Part shown: in pieces, positions 1 through 9,255 of the stretch
How positions within the stretch are numbered: position 1 is the stretch's first letter
How the letters are laid out: every line of letters begins with the position of its first letter
Assembly (NCBI RefSeq): GCF_016863255.1
Contig: NZ_BOON01000044.1
Span: 1 to 64,000, forward strand
DNA: 64,000 nucleotides
Source of the DNA: Planosporangium mesophilum
GTDB taxonomy: Bacteria; Actinomycetota; Actinomycetes; Mycobacteriales; Micromonosporaceae
Direction: 5' to 3'
The notes under the pieces: generated by a model
Told to the model about the DNA's origin: nothing
Database searches by the model: none
Seen by the model: the letters and a program-made list of their open reading frames with translations, nothing else
Position numbers and translations under genes: made by a program

Positions 1-96
1 CGTCGCCCGCGACCGCGCCGCCTCCGTCGCCCGCGACCGCGCCGCCTCCGTCGCCCGCGACCGCGCCGCCTCCGTCGCCCGCGACCGCGCCGCCTG
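1..96 (+). repeat. 24-bp tandem repeat inside dnaX
   Basis: Four head-to-tail copies of a 24-bp unit (1-24, 25-48, 49-72, 73-96) are identical except for the last base of the fourth copy. The array runs off the left edge, so the copy number is a minimum. In frame it encodes an eight-residue SPATAPPP repeat in the linker of DnaX. It is a coding minisatellite likely to vary in copy number between strains. Confidence 0.95.
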
Positions 97-1226
97 CGGT
101 AACAGCGCCACCGGCGACTACCCCCATGGCCCCGGCGGCCGCTGCGGCCCCTGCTGCGGCGGAGCGTCCGTCGCCGGGGGCGGCGGAGCGTCCGGCGCCG
201 GGGGCGCTTGACGCCGTCGCCATCCGAAACGCGTGGAACGAGATCGTCAACGCCACCGGGCGCAAGAAGAAGGCCACCGCGGCGCTCGCGCGTGACGCGA
301 CCGTGCGCGACGTCGAGGGCAACACCGTCGTGCTGCTGCTCCAGAGCCGTCCCCTCGCCGAGATGCTGTCCAGGTCGGCCGACATGCTGACCCAGGCGAT
401 CAGCGAGGTGTTCGGCGGCACCTGGCAGATCCGCTGCGAGGTGGGTGGCCAGGCGTCCCGGAGCACGGGGTCCCTTCGCGGTGCGCCCGCCTCCGCGAAG
501 CCACCCGCCCAGGTGAGCGCGGTCGCGCCGACGCACCCGAACGCGGCGCCCCGCTCCACCCGTACGCCGTCGGGGCCCCAGGCCGGCGCGGCCGGGCACG
601 ACGGCGACGACGGCTGGCCGACGCCGGCCCGTCCGGGAGGTGCGACCGCCGACGCCGACGACTGGCCTACCCCGGCCCGTCCGGGCGGTGCGTCCGCCTC
701 GGCGTCCGCCGCTGACCACTGGCCCACGCCCGCCCGTCCCGGAGGCCCTGCCCCGGCTGCCGGCCCCGCGCCGGAGCCGAACGGCGCAGCCGGCTCTGCG
801 GCGCCATCCGCCCAGGTGAGCGCGCCCGCGCCCGCCCGGACCGCCGTCGACGCCCCGTCTACCAGCGGCCGGTCCGCAGCCGTCGCTGCCGCGCGGGCGG
901 CCGCCACGGGCCAGGGGCGGCCGTCTGCGGCGGGTAGCCCGACCAGGCCGGCCCCAGCGGCCGCCGCCGCACCCGGGCAGCCGGGCGCCGGCGCGGTACC
1001 GGCGACGAACGGCTGGCGAGACGCTTCCCCCGTCGACGAACCGCCGTACGACCCGGACTACGACCCTCCGGTACACGACCCGCAGTTTCCCGGGTTCGAC
1101 CCCGGCGACGAGCCGACCGACGAGGTCATCGACGAGCGGGTGGTCCGCGAGTCCACCGAGGAGCAGGCATTGCGGCTGCTGGCCGAGGCGCTGGGCGCAG
1201 AGAAGATCGACGACGGACGACGATGA
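1..1226 (+). CDS. dnaX: DNA polymerase III subunit gamma/tau, C-terminal part (truncated by window edge)
   Basis: The reading frame is open from the left edge (codons begin at base 3) to the TGA at 1224-1226, so only the C-terminal part of the clamp-loader subunit is present. The visible part has a low-complexity Ala/Pro-rich linker. It is followed by a folded segment containing AIRNAWNEIVNATGRKKK and TVVLLLQSRPLAEML, typical of the DnaX C-terminal domain. A second disordered stretch carries three copies of WPTPARPGG, and the end is acidic (EQALRLLAEALGAEKI). The ATPase domain lies outside the window. Downstream ybaB/ebfC and recR are the usual dnaX partners in bacteria, which supports the call. 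Translation from the internal ATG at 126 is unlikely because the open frame continues upstream. Confidence 0.9.
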   Translation, partial: SPATAPPPSPATAPPPSPATAPPPSPATAPPAVTAPPATTPMAPAAAAAPAAAERPSPGAAERPAPGALDAVAIRNAWNEIVNATGRKKKATAALARDATVRDVEGNTVVLLLQSRPLAEMLSRSADMLTQAISEVFGGTWQIRCEVGGQASRSTGSLRGAPASAKPPAQVSAVAPTHPNAAPRSTRTPSGPQAGAAGHDGDDGWPTPARPGGATADADDWPTPARPGGASASASAADHWPTPARPGGPAPAAGPAPEPNGAAGSAAPSAQVSAPAPARTAVDAPSTSGRSAAVAAARAAATGQGRPSAAGSPTRPAPAAAAAPGQPGAGAVPATNGWRDASPVDEPPYDPDYDPPVHDPQFPGFDPGDEPTDEVIDERVVRESTEEQALRLLAEALGAEKIDDGRR

Positions 1227-1245
1227 GCGTGAAGGACGGGAGACG

Positions 1246-1662
1246 ATGAGCGAGAAGGTCGTCTACCGCAGCGGGTACGGGTACGAGCCCGTGCCGCGGG
1301 TGGAGGACTTCTTCGAGGGCTGGCCCTCCCCGCCCACTCAGGCGACCTTCCAGGACGCGTTGCGCGGCAGCTATGCCGTCGAGTTCGCGATCGTGGGGGA
1401 GCGGGTCGTCGGCTTCGTCAACGCCCTCTCCGACGGTGTGGTGGCCGCGTTCATCCCCTGGCTGGAGGTCGTGCCCGACTACCGCGGTCGCGGCGTCGGG
1501 GCCAAGCTGATGCGCCGGATGCTCGACCGCCTCGGCCACCTGTACTCGGTCGATCTGTTGTGCGATCCGCCGCTGGTGAAGTACTACCAGCGGTTCGGCC
1601 TCCAGGCGATTCCCGGCATGGGGGTGCGTACGCCGCGTAACCTCGGCGGCACGACCAACTAG
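1246..1662 (+). CDS. GNAT-family N-acetyltransferase
   Basis: A 138-residue single-domain GNAT protein. The acetyl-CoA binding loop is visible as YRGRGVGAKLMRRML (the R/Q-x-x-G-x-G/A motif) in the middle of the protein. A C-terminal strand with PPLVKYYQRFGL is typical of the family end. The ATG at 1246 follows a GGGAG ribosome-binding site, 19 bases after the dnaX stop, so it is probably co-transcribed with dnaX and ybaB. The substrate cannot be read from the sequence. Its place between dnaX and ybaB is unusual outside this group of actinobacteria; a role in acetylating a replication or repair protein is possible but only inferred from position. Confidence 0.85.
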   Translation: MSEKVVYRSGYGYEPVPRVEDFFEGWPSPPTQATFQDALRGSYAVEFAIVGERVVGFVNALSDGVVAAFIPWLEVVPDYRGRGVGAKLMRRMLDRLGHLYSVDLLCDPPLVKYYQRFGLQAIPGMGVRTPRNLGGTTN

Positions 1663-1696
1663 GCTGGCGGTCGCAGTCGACGCGAAGGAGTAACCC

Positions 1697-2020
1697 GTGC
1701 GCCCCGGTGGACAGCCGAACCTGCAGCAGCTGATGAAGCAGGCTCAGAAGATGCAGCAGCAGATGGCCGAGGCTCAGGCCCAGTTGGCCGAGACCGAGCT
1801 GACCGGCACGGCCGGGGGTGGCCTCGTCACGGTCACGGTGACCGGTACGGGCGAGGTCACCAGCATCAAGATCGACCCGAAGGCGGTCGACCCCGACGAC
1901 GTCGAGACGCTCGAGGACCTGGTGGTCGCGGCGCTGCACAACGCCGCGGAGCAGGCTCGAGCGCTCACCGAGCAGAAGATGGGTCCACTCGCGGGCGGCC
2001 TCGGCCTGCCCGGAATGTAG
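1697..2020 (+). CDS. ebfC: YbaB/EbfC-family nucleoid-associated protein
   Basis: A 107-residue protein with the family layout. An N-terminal Gln-rich helix ([20 protein letters not shown]) is followed by a small beta sheet ([20 protein letters not shown]) and a C-terminal helix ending in a Gly/Leu/Met tail. YbaB proteins are small dimeric DNA-binding proteins almost always encoded between dnaX and recR, as here. The GTG start at 1697 is preceded by AAGGAG eight bases upstream. Length and context match the family; the precise DNA specificity is unknown. Confidence 0.95.
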   Translation: MRPGGQPNLQQLMKQAQKMQQQMAEAQAQLAETELTGTAGGGLVTVTVTGTGEVTSIKIDPKAVDPDDVETLEDLVVAALHNAAEQARALTEQKMGPLAGGLGLPGM

Positions 2021-2027
2021 GCAGGTC

Positions 2028-2621
2028 GTGTACGAAGGCGCAATCCAGGATCTGATCGACGAACTCGGCCGGTTACCAGGGGTCGGCCCGAAGAGCGCAC
2101 AGCGCATCGCCTTCCACGTCCTGTCGGCGGACGCCGTCGACGTGAAGCGGCTCGCCAGCGCGCTGCAGCGGGTCAAGGACCTGGTCAAGTTCTGTACGTC
2201 CTGCTACAACGTCGCCGAGTCCGAGCAGTGCCGGATCTGCCGTGACCCGCGCCGCACCAACGAGGTGCTGTGCGTGGTCGAGGAGCCCAAGGACGTGGTG
2301 GCGATCGAGCGTACGGGCGAGTTCCGTGGCCGGTACCACGTACTCGGCGGTGCGATCAACCCGCTGGAGGGCGTCGGACCCGACAACCTCAAGGTCCGCG
2401 AGCTGATGACCCGCCTGTCCTCGGGTGAGGTGAAGGAGTTGATCCTCGCCACCGACCCCAACACGGAGGGCGAGGCGACGGCGACCTACCTGGCGCTGCT
2501 GGTGAAGCCGATGGGGCTGCACGTGACCCGGCTGGCCAGCGGGTTGCCGGTCGGCGGTGACCTGGAGTACGCCGACGAGATCACGCTGGGACGTGCGTTC
2601 GAGGGCCGGCGAGCGGTGTGA
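2028..2621 (+). CDS. recR: Recombination mediator protein RecR
   Basis: A 197-residue RecR, the usual length. The N-terminal helix-hairpin-helix ([20 protein letters not shown], about residues 12-31) is followed by a four-cysteine zinc finger ([16 protein letters not shown]) near residue 57. A Toprim domain follows, with [13 protein letters not shown] and [17 protein letters not shown]. RecR acts with RecO/RecF to load RecA onto SSB-coated gaps. The GTG start is seven bases after the ebfC stop, so the two are translationally close and part of the dnaX operon. A strong hairpin follows the gene. Confidence 0.97.
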   Translation: MYEGAIQDLIDELGRLPGVGPKSAQRIAFHVLSADAVDVKRLASALQRVKDLVKFCTSCYNVAESEQCRICRDPRRTNEVLCVVEEPKDVVAIERTGEFRGRYHVLGGAINPLEGVGPDNLKVRELMTRLSSGEVKELILATDPNTEGEATATYLALLVKPMGLHVTRLASGLPVGGDLEYADEITLGRAFEGRRAV

Positions 2622-2672
2622 CGTGCGGGCCGCCGCCCGCCCGCTACCCGGACACGGGACACGGTGACGGTC

Positions 2673-2704
2673 GCCGTTCGGTTGGTGCGAGGCAACCGAA
2701 CGGC
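2673..2704 (+). terminator. Hairpin downstream of recR
   Basis: A perfect 12-bp inverted repeat (2673-2684 with 2693-2704) encloses an 8-base loop, 51 bases after the recR stop. There is no T-tract, which is common for actinobacterial terminators. It probably ends the dnaX-recR transcript. Confidence 0.75.
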
Positions 2705-3013
2705 CGAGTCCCTATTACGCCACCATCACGGTGTGGCGTTTAGTTGGTTACATCAACCTGGCTCGTACTTGACGGTTGGAACACTGGGGGACAGGGTTCC
2801 TCCAACGAAGAGAACTAACCGAGTTATCTTCGTCTGCGCACTCTCCGCAAGGTCGCCGTACGCGTGTCCTAGGGTGAGTGCCGCAGGAGTCCACGCAAGG
2901 GGCGACCAGATCGGTTGCCGCCTGCACGGGCCCCGGTCTCGCCGGCGTGGGTTGTCCGCACGCCGGTCGTCGCTGTGGCACCGTGCGGCGGTCGGAGGAG
3001 GGGCACGGCGTTC
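2705..3013. other. Non-coding interval before the oligopeptide transporter genes
   Basis: No convincing gene is seen here. The interval is less GC-rich than its surroundings around 2710-2870, as expected of a promoter region. A -35-like TTGACG is at 2769-2774, but no good -10 hexamer lies at the right distance. The importer operon promoter is probably in this interval. Open frames crossing it lack ribosome-binding sites and normal codon bias. Confidence 0.4.
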
Positions 3014-4003
3014 ATGACACTCGGACCGGTGACATCGAGCACCGACGTGACGCCGCCAGCGGGGGAAGAGGCGCCGGTCGGGAGCGGTAAGGCGATCGAG
3101 GGCCGTTCGCTCGGCCGCATCGCCTGGACCCGACTCAAGCGCGACCGGGTCGCGCTGACCGGCGGCGGCGTCATCATCTTCCTGATCCTGGTCGCGATCT
3201 TCGCGCCGATCATCAACAAGTTCCTCGGTCACCCGGTGAACGAGTACCACCAGGACAAGATCGACCCGAACCTCGGCGGCATCCCGCCGGTCGGCACCTG
3301 GGGCGGGATCAGCTCGGAGTTCCTGTTCGGCGTGCAGCCGGTCACCGGCCGTGACCTGTTCAGCCAGATCATCTACGGCTCACAGACCTCCCTGCTCATC
3401 GCGCTGCTCGCCACGCTGCTGGCGGTGGTGATCGGGGTCGTGGTCGGCATCACCGCCGGCTTCTACGGCGGCTGGGTCGACTCGCTGTTCAGCCGGTTCA
3501 TGGATCTGATCCTGGCCTTCCCGCTCATCCTGTTCGCGATCGCGCTGATCTCCGTGCTGCCGCCGACCACGGGCGTCCGGATCGCGGTCATGGTCTTCAT
3601 CATCGGCGGCTTCAGCTGGCCCTACATCGGCCGCATCGTCCGTGGACAGGCCCTGTCCCTGCGCGAGCGGGAGTTCATCGAGGCGGCCAGGAGCATCGGC
3701 GCCGGTAACTTCCGCATCATCTTCCGCGAGCTGCTGCCGAACCTCGCGGCACCGATCCTCGTCTACAGCACGCTGATCATTCCCACGAACATCCTGTTCG
3801 AGGCGGCGCTGTCGTTCCTCGGCGTCGGTGTGCCACCGCCCACCCCGTCCTGGGGTCGGCTGCTCTCGGACGCGGTCAACTTCTACGAGTACGACCCGAT
3901 GTACATGGTCATCCCCGGTATGGCCATCTTCATCACCGTGCTCGCGTTCAACCTGTTCGGTGACGGTCTGCGCGACGCCCTCGACCCGAAGTCCAACCGC
4001 TGA
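3014..4003 (+). CDS. Oligopeptide/dipeptide ABC transporter permease (OppC/DppC type)
   Basis: About 329 residues with the BPD_transp_1 fold. An N-terminal cytoplasmic extension contains RSLGRIAWTRLKRDRVAL and precedes TM1 (VIIFLILVAIFAPIINKF). Several more membrane segments follow, with the EAA cytoplasmic loop seen as EFIEAARSIGAGNFRIIFRE. The end, DGLRDALDPKSN, is typical of OppC/DppC. The ATG at 3014 has a GGAGGAG about 13 bases upstream; an open frame continues further upstream but its extension is low-quality. First gene of a five-gene importer with binding protein, second permease and two ATPases. The gene order is unusual, with this permease ahead of the binding protein. Confidence 0.9.
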   Translation: MTLGPVTSSTDVTPPAGEEAPVGSGKAIEGRSLGRIAWTRLKRDRVALTGGGVIIFLILVAIFAPIINKFLGHPVNEYHQDKIDPNLGGIPPVGTWGGISSEFLFGVQPVTGRDLFSQIIYGSQTSLLIALLATLLAVVIGVVVGITAGFYGGWVDSLFSRFMDLILAFPLILFAIALISVLPPTTGVRIAVMVFIIGGFSWPYIGRIVRGQALSLREREFIEAARSIGAGNFRIIFRELLPNLAAPILVYSTLIIPTNILFEAALSFLGVGVPPPTPSWGRLLSDAVNFYEYDPMYMVIPGMAIFITVLAFNLFGDGLRDALDPKSNR

Positions 4004-4101
4004 CCACCCTCATGTGGGGTCGCCGACCACCACCCCGCTCCAGTACCACCCGGACGGTCCGACCCTCGTCGGGGCCGTGGCACACAAGGAGGAAACACCT
4101 A

Positions 4102-5859
4102 GTGAGGATCAAGAGAGGGGCGGTGGTGGCCGGTACGGTCGCCGTCGCTCTCGGGCTGGCCGCCTGCGGCGGCGGCTCGTCCAGCGATAGCGGTGCGAAG
4201 AGCACCTCCGGCTTCAACGCCGGTTCGACGGGTATCGTGAACGCCTCCGACAAGAAGGGCGGCACGCTGCGGCTCGGGTACTACTCGGACGTCGACTCGT
4301 TCGACCCGACCCGGATCTACTACGCGGCCGGCCAGAACTTCATGTCGGTGTACAACCGGACGCTGCTCACCCCCGACCCGAAGCCGGGCAAGGACGGCCT
4401 GGTCCTCAAGCCCGACCTGGCGGAGGCCCTGCCGGAGATCAGCGCGGACAAGCTGACCTACACCTTCAAGCTCCGCAAGGGCGTGAAGTTCGAGGACGGC
4501 ACGCCGATCACGTCCAAGGACGTCAAGTACGCCGTCGAGCGCAGCTTCGCGCAGGACGTGCTCTCGGGCGGTCCGACCTACATCGTCGACCAGCTGGACC
4601 AGGGCCAGAACTACCCCGGCCCGTACAAGGACACCGATCCGCAGAAGCTGGGGCTGAAGTCGGTCCAGACGCCGGACGACAGCACGATCATCTTCAAGCT
4701 GGCGAAGCCGTTCGCGGACTTCCCGTTCCTCCTTCCGATGCTCCCGGGTGCGGTGCCGCAGGCCAAGGACACCGGTGAGAAGTACACCGAGCACGTGATC
4801 TCCACCGGCCCGTACAAGTTCGAGACCTTCGACCCGGGCAAGAAGGTCGTCATGGTCCGCAACCCCAACTGGGACCAGTCGACCGACCCGATCCGCAAGG
4901 CGCTGCCGGACCGGATCGAGATGACGCTTCAGATGAACCCGGACGAGATCGACAAGCAGCTGCTCGACGGCACGCTCGACCTCGACTTCGCCCAGGTCGG
5001 TGTGCAGTCGGCGGCGCAGGCGAAGATCCTGCTCGACTCGAACCTGAAGAAGAACGCCGACGAGCCGAACACCGGCTTCATCCGGTACTTCACGATCAGC
5101 AGCAAGGTCCCGCCGTTCGACAACATCCACTGCCGCAAGGCCGTGCAGTACGCCGCCGACAAGGTGGCCCTGCAGACCGCGCGCGGTGGTGCGGACGCCG
5201 GTGGTGACATCGCCACCAACATGCTGCCCCCGAACATCGGCGGTCACGACCCGAAGCTCGACCCGTTCAACACCAAGAGCGGCAAGCCGCAGGTCGAGAA
5301 GGCCAAGGAAGAGCTGAAGCTCTGCGGTAAGCCGGACGGCTTCGAGACCAAGATCGCGGTCCGCAACAAGGGCAAGGAGCCCAAGAGCGCCGAGGCGCTG
5401 CAGCAGGCCCTCGCCGCCGTCGGCATCAAGGCCAGCATCGACATGGGTGACGCGTCGCTGTACTTCCGGTCGACCATCGGCTCGCCCGACAACGTGCACG
5501 CCAAGGGCTACGGCATCATGACCGCCGGCTGGGGCGCGGACTTCCCGACCGGTACCGGCTTCCTGCAGGTACTCGTCGACGGTCGCAAGATCCAGCCGAG
5601 CGGTAACAACAACTACGGCGAGATCAACGACCCGGAGATCAACTCTCTGATCGACAAGGCCATGGCCGAGTCGGACCCGAAGAAGGCCGCCGAGATCTGG
5701 GGCCAGATCAACGCCAAGGTGATGGACACCGCCACCCAGCTCCCGTTCGTCTACGACAAGGCGCTGAACTACCGCAACCCCAGGCTGACCAACGTCTTCG
5801 TATGGCAGTACTACGGCATGTGGAGCTTCGGTTCGCTGGGCCTCAGCGACGGCAAGTAA
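4102..5859 (+). CDS. ABC transporter substrate-binding lipoprotein, family 5 (oligopeptide/dipeptide type)
   Basis: A 585-residue SBP_bac_5 protein. The GTG start at 4102 follows a strong AAGGAGG nine bases upstream. The N-terminus has a lipoprotein signal (RIKRGAVVAGTVAVALGLAAC, with Cys near residue 22), followed by a Gly/Ser linker. The body shows family features: GGTLRLGYYSDVDSFDPTR, LTYTFKLRKGVKFEDGTPIT, a STGPY motif and a C-terminal FVYDKALNYRNPRL. It is exported, lipid-anchored outside the membrane, and should deliver peptides (or another small solute of this promiscuous family) to the OppB/OppC-type permeases encoded on either side. The ligand cannot be deduced. Confidence 0.93.
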   Translation: MRIKRGAVVAGTVAVALGLAACGGGSSSDSGAKSTSGFNAGSTGIVNASDKKGGTLRLGYYSDVDSFDPTRIYYAAGQNFMSVYNRTLLTPDPKPGKDGLVLKPDLAEALPEISADKLTYTFKLRKGVKFEDGTPITSKDVKYAVERSFAQDVLSGGPTYIVDQLDQGQNYPGPYKDTDPQKLGLKSVQTPDDSTIIFKLAKPFADFPFLLPMLPGAVPQAKDTGEKYTEHVISTGPYKFETFDPGKKVVMVRNPNWDQSTDPIRKALPDRIEMTLQMNPDEIDKQLLDGTLDLDFAQVGVQSAAQAKILLDSNLKKNADEPNTGFIRYFTISSKVPPFDNIHCRKAVQYAADKVALQTARGGADAGGDIATNMLPPNIGGHDPKLDPFNTKSGKPQVEKAKEELKLCGKPDGFETKIAVRNKGKEPKSAEALQQALAAVGIKASIDMGDASLYFRSTIGSPDNVHAKGYGIMTAGWGADFPTGTGFLQVLVDGRKIQPSGNNNYGEINDPEINSLIDKAMAESDPKKAAEIWGQINAKVMDTATQLPFVYDKALNYRNPRLTNVFVWQYYGMWSFGSLGLSDGK

Positions 5860-5965
5860 GCCGGACCCCTACCCCTCGCTGCGAGTAGTAGAAGGCAGGT
5901 GAAGGCCACCGCGCCGGCCGGCGCCGCGGCAATCCCGCGGTGTCGGCCGGCGCGAGGCCGATAAC

Positions 5966-6967
5966 GTGATCAATTTCATCCTTCGCCGGGTGGTGACCTC
6001 GGTCGTCCTGCTGATCATCATCTCGGTGGTCACGTTCGGCGTGTTCTTCATGGTCCCGAAGCTCGCCGGCACCAACCCGGCCGAGCTGTACGTCGGCAAG
6101 TCGGCAACCCCGGCCGACGTGGCGGCCACCGCGCGCAAGCTCGGCCTCGACCAGCCGATCTACGTGCAGTACGGGCGTTTCGTGAAGGGCATCTTCGTCG
6201 GCCGCGAGTTCGCCAGCGGCACGAACGTCAACCACTGCCCGGCGCCCTGCTTCGGCTACTCCTTCCGCAACGACCGGCCGGTCTGGCCCACGCTGATCGA
6301 CCGGTTGCCGGTGACCATCTCCCTGGCGGTCGGTGCCGCGGTCATCTGGCTCCTCGGCGGCGTGCTCGCCGGAGTGATCTCCGCGCTGCGCCGAGGATCG
6401 ATCCTCGACCGGACAATGATGATCATTGCGTTGGCCGGTGTCTCGTTACCGATCTACTTCACCGGCCTGCTCGCCCAACTCTGGTTCGTGCACGACCTGC
6501 ACTGGTTCAAGGGCGGCGAGTACATCAACTTCGCCGACGACCCGTTCGGCTGGGCCAACAAGCTGTTCCTCGGCTGGGTCACCCTCGCGCTGCTCTACGC
6601 CGCCACGTACGCCCGGCTGACCCGCGCGCAGATGCTCGAGACGGCCAGCGAGGACTACATCCGTACCGCCCGGGCCAAGGGCCTGCGCGAGCGGTCGGTC
6701 ATCGGCAAGCACGCCATGCGGTCCGTCCTGACCCCGATCGTCACCGTCTTCGGCCTCGACCTCGGCCAGCTGCTCGGCGGCGCGATCCTTACCGAGTCGG
6801 TCTTCGGCCTGCCGGGTATCGGTCGCCTCTCGATCGACGCGGTCAGCACCAAGGACCTGCCGGTCGTACTGGGCGTCACCCTCTTCGGCGCGCTATTCAT
6901 TGTCATCGCGAACTTCCTCGTCGACATCTTCTACGCCGTGATCGACCCACGCGTTCGGATTTCATGA
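5966..6967 (+). CDS. Oligopeptide/dipeptide ABC transporter permease (OppB/DppB type)
   Basis: A 333-residue integral membrane protein starting FILRRVVTSVVLLIIISVVT, the typical OppB/DppB N-terminus. Further helices follow, with a large periplasmic loop and the EAA motif loop around DYIRTARAKGLRERSVIGKH. It ends NFLVDIFYAVIDPRVRI, as usual in this family. The GTG at 5966 has no strong Shine-Dalgarno, and about 100 bases separate it from the binding-protein gene. The stop overlaps an in-frame ATG of the next gene (ATGA at 6964), though I prefer the start at 6979 for that gene. Forms the translocation pore with the OppC-type permease. Confidence 0.92.
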   Translation: MINFILRRVVTSVVLLIIISVVTFGVFFMVPKLAGTNPAELYVGKSATPADVAATARKLGLDQPIYVQYGRFVKGIFVGREFASGTNVNHCPAPCFGYSFRNDRPVWPTLIDRLPVTISLAVGAAVIWLLGGVLAGVISALRRGSILDRTMMIIALAGVSLPIYFTGLLAQLWFVHDLHWFKGGEYINFADDPFGWANKLFLGWVTLALLYAATYARLTRAQMLETASEDYIRTARAKGLRERSVIGKHAMRSVLTPIVTVFGLDLGQLLGGAILTESVFGLPGIGRLSIDAVSTKDLPVVLGVTLFGALFIVIANFLVDIFYAVIDPRVRIS

Positions 6968-6978
6968 AAGGGGTGGAC

Positions 6979-8055
6979 ATGGCGACCGATGTACTTGTCA
7001 GTGGACAGCCGGGCTCCGGTGGCTCCGGGGCGACCCCGCCGCGGGCCTTCCTCGACGTCCGCGACCTGCGCATCCACTTCCCGACCGACGACGGTCTGGT
7101 CAAGGCGGTGGACGGCCTGTCGTTCAGCCTGGACCGGGGTAAGACCCTCGGCATCGTCGGCGAGTCCGGCTCCGGTAAGAGCGTGACCAGCCTGGGCATC
7201 CTCGGCCTGCACCGGCTGGGCGGGACGCGGGTGTCCGGTGAGGTCTGGCTCGACGGCGAGGAACTGATCGGCGCGTCGGCCGAGCGGGTGCGGAGCCTGC
7301 GCGGCCAGCGGATGGCGATGATCTTCCAGGATCCGTTGACCGCCATGCACCCGTACTTCACGGTCGGGGCGCAGATCGTCGAGGCGTACCGGGTACACAA
7401 CAAGGTGTCCAAGAAGGCCGCCCGCCAGCACGCGATCGACATGCTCGGCCGGGTCGGCATCCCGCAGCCGGCGCGGCGGGTGGACGACTACCCGCACCAG
7501 TTCTCGGGCGGTATGCGCCAGCGCGCCATGATCGCCATGGCCCTGGTCAACAACCCCGAACTGCTCATCGCCGACGAGCCCACCACCGCGCTCGACGTGA
7601 CCGTGCAGGCGCAGATCCTCGACCTGATCCGGGATCTGCAGGAGGAGTTCCAGTCCGCGGTCATCATGATCACTCACGACCTGGGCGTCGTTGCCGAGCT
7701 GGCCGACGACATCCTCGTGATGTACGGCGGCAAGTCCGTCGAGTACGGCACCGCCGAGACGATCTTCCGCCGGCCGGAGCACCCGTACGCGTGGGGGCTG
7801 CTCGGCTCGATGCCGCGCGTCGACCGGGAGGTACGCGACCGGCTCATCCCGGTCAAGGGCACCCCGCCAAGCCTGATCAACCTGCCGAGCGGGTGCTCGT
7901 TCCATCCGCGCTGCCCCTACGTGGGCCTGGACGGCATCCCCTGCCGTACCGAGATCCCGACCCTGGCCGAGGGCAGTGACCACGGCGTCGCGTGCCACAT
8001 CCCACCGGCGAAACGTCAGCGGATCTTCTCCGAAGACATCGCCCCGGCGCTGTGA
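6979..8055 (+). CDS. Oligopeptide ABC transporter ATP-binding protein (OppD/DppD type)
   Basis: About 358 residues. The ABC signature elements are all present: Walker A GESGSGKS, signature FSGGMRQR, Walker [13 protein letters not shown] and a switch His in [10 protein letters not shown]. The OppD/DppD C-terminal extension ([17 protein letters not shown], with paired cysteines) marks it as a peptide-type rather than a sugar-type ATPase. ATG 6979 has AAAGGGG five bases upstream; an earlier ATG at 6964 overlaps the oppB stop and would add five residues. It pairs with the downstream OppF-like ATPase to energise import. Confidence 0.92.
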   Translation: MATDVLVSGQPGSGGSGATPPRAFLDVRDLRIHFPTDDGLVKAVDGLSFSLDRGKTLGIVGESGSGKSVTSLGILGLHRLGGTRVSGEVWLDGEELIGASAERVRSLRGQRMAMIFQDPLTAMHPYFTVGAQIVEAYRVHNKVSKKAARQHAIDMLGRVGIPQPARRVDDYPHQFSGGMRQRAMIAMALVNNPELLIADEPTTALDVTVQAQILDLIRDLQEEFQSAVIMITHDLGVVAELADDILVMYGGKSVEYGTAETIFRRPEHPYAWGLLGSMPRVDREVRDRLIPVKGTPPSLINLPSGCSFHPRCPYVGLDGIPCRTEIPTLAEGSDHGVACHIPPAKRQRIFSEDIAPAL

Positions 8056-8081
8056 CCGCGGATCGTTCGAAGGAGCACCCT

Positions 8082-9198
8082 GTGGCAAGCAGTACCCAGA
8101 CCGAGCGCGCCGCGACCCGCCCGGCAACCGACAACCTGCTCGAGGTGAGCGGGCTGGAGAAACACTTCCCCATCACCCGTGGTGCCTTCGTCCGGCGCAC
8201 GGTCGGCGCCGTACGCGCGGTCGACGGCATCGACTTCTCGGTACGGGCCGGCGAGACGCTCGGCGTGGTCGGTGAGTCCGGCTGCGGCAAGTCGACGACC
8301 GGGCGGCTGGTCACCCGGCTGCTGGAGCCGACCGGGGGGGAAGGTCGTGTTCGACGGCCGTGACATCACCCACCTGTCGGCGGGCCAGATGCGCGAGCTG
8401 CGGCGCGACGTTCAGATGATCTTCCAGGACCCGTACTCGTCGCTGAACCCGCGGCACACCGTCGGCACCATCGTCGGCGCGCCGCTGCGGGTACAGAACA
8501 TGCCGACCCCGCAGGGGCTCAAGCGTGCGGTACAGGAGCTGCTGGAGCTCGTCGGGCTCAACCCGGAGCACTACAACCGGTACCCGCACGAGTTCTCCGG
8601 CGGCCAGCGCCAGCGCATCGGCATCGCCCGCGCGCTCGCGCTCAAGCCGAAGCTGATCGTGGCCGACGAGCCGGTCTCCGCGCTGGACGTGTCGATCCAG
8701 GCCCAGGTGGTCAACCTGCTCGACGACCTCCAGCGCGAACTGAACCTGACGTACATGTTCATCGCCCACGACCTGTCGGTGGTCCGGCACATCTCCGACC
8801 GGGTGGCGGTGATGTACCTGGGCAAGATCGTCGAGGTGGCCGACCGGGACTCGCTGTACCTCAGCCCGTTCCACCCGTACACGCTGGCGTTGATGTCCGC
8901 GGTGCCGGTACCCGACCCGGCCCGCCGGGACCGCGCCCAGCGCGAACGGGTCCTGCTCACCGGGGACGTGCCCAGCCCGATCGACCCGCCGTCGGGTTGC
9001 CGGTTCCGTACCCGGTGCTGGAAGGCGCAGGACAAGTGCGCCCAGGAGGTGCCGCCGCTGCGGGAACTGGCGTCCGGGCACCAGGTGGCGTGCCACTTCC
9101 CGGTGACCGAGGTGGAGCGCACGCCGCAGGGCCGGATGCAGGCCCAGCAGGCGGCGGCCGAGATCCCGCCGGACACCACGGCAGAGCCGGCGCTGTAG
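8082..9198 (+). CDS. Oligopeptide ABC transporter ATP-binding protein (OppF/DppF type), frameshifted
   Basis: The protein is split between two frames. GTG 8082 (AAGGAG upstream) reads through Walker A (GESGCGKST) to LLEPTGG. There a run of seven Gs (8334-8340) throws the frame off and translation would stop at 8361-8363. With six Gs the normal sequence continues as [16 protein letters not shown]. Everything downstream is intact: Q-loop [28 protein letters not shown], Walker [15 protein letters not shown], and the C-terminal [13 protein letters not shown]. As the rest shows no decay, a one-base homopolymer error in the sequence is the likeliest reason. A true strain-specific frameshift would disable the importer unless another OppF substitutes. 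Confidence 0.85.
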
Positions 9199-9200
9199 CC

Positions 9201-9255
9201 CTGAAGGGAGCCGGCCCGGGCGCCGCGTGCGGGTGCCCGGGCCGGCTCCCTTCAG
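9201..9255. terminator. Long perfect hairpin between convergent genes
   Basis: A 21-bp perfect inverted repeat (9201-9221 with 9235-9255) encloses a 13-base loop immediately after the oppF-like stop. It overlaps the last bases of the minus-strand gene ending at 9252. It should serve as a bidirectional terminator. Confidence 0.85.

Noticed and set aside
1-96. CRISPR-like array
   Set aside because: The 24-bp units are contiguous with no spacers and encode SPATAPPP in the dnaX frame, so they are a coding tandem repeat.
2664-3017. A 117-codon frame in the recR-oppC interval
   Set aside because: Begins inside the recR terminator hairpin, low-quality codon use, no ribosome-binding site and no motif.
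4099-5499. A 466-codon minus-strand frame opposite the binding-protein gene
   Set aside because: Antisense shadow; the plus-strand gene has a lipobox and clear family motifs.
8331-8345. Programmed frameshift in the OppF-like gene
   Set aside because: A G-run alone without a heptamer, pseudoknot or internal Shine-Dalgarno is not a typical site; a one-base sequence error is simpler. Kept as a flagged frameshift.
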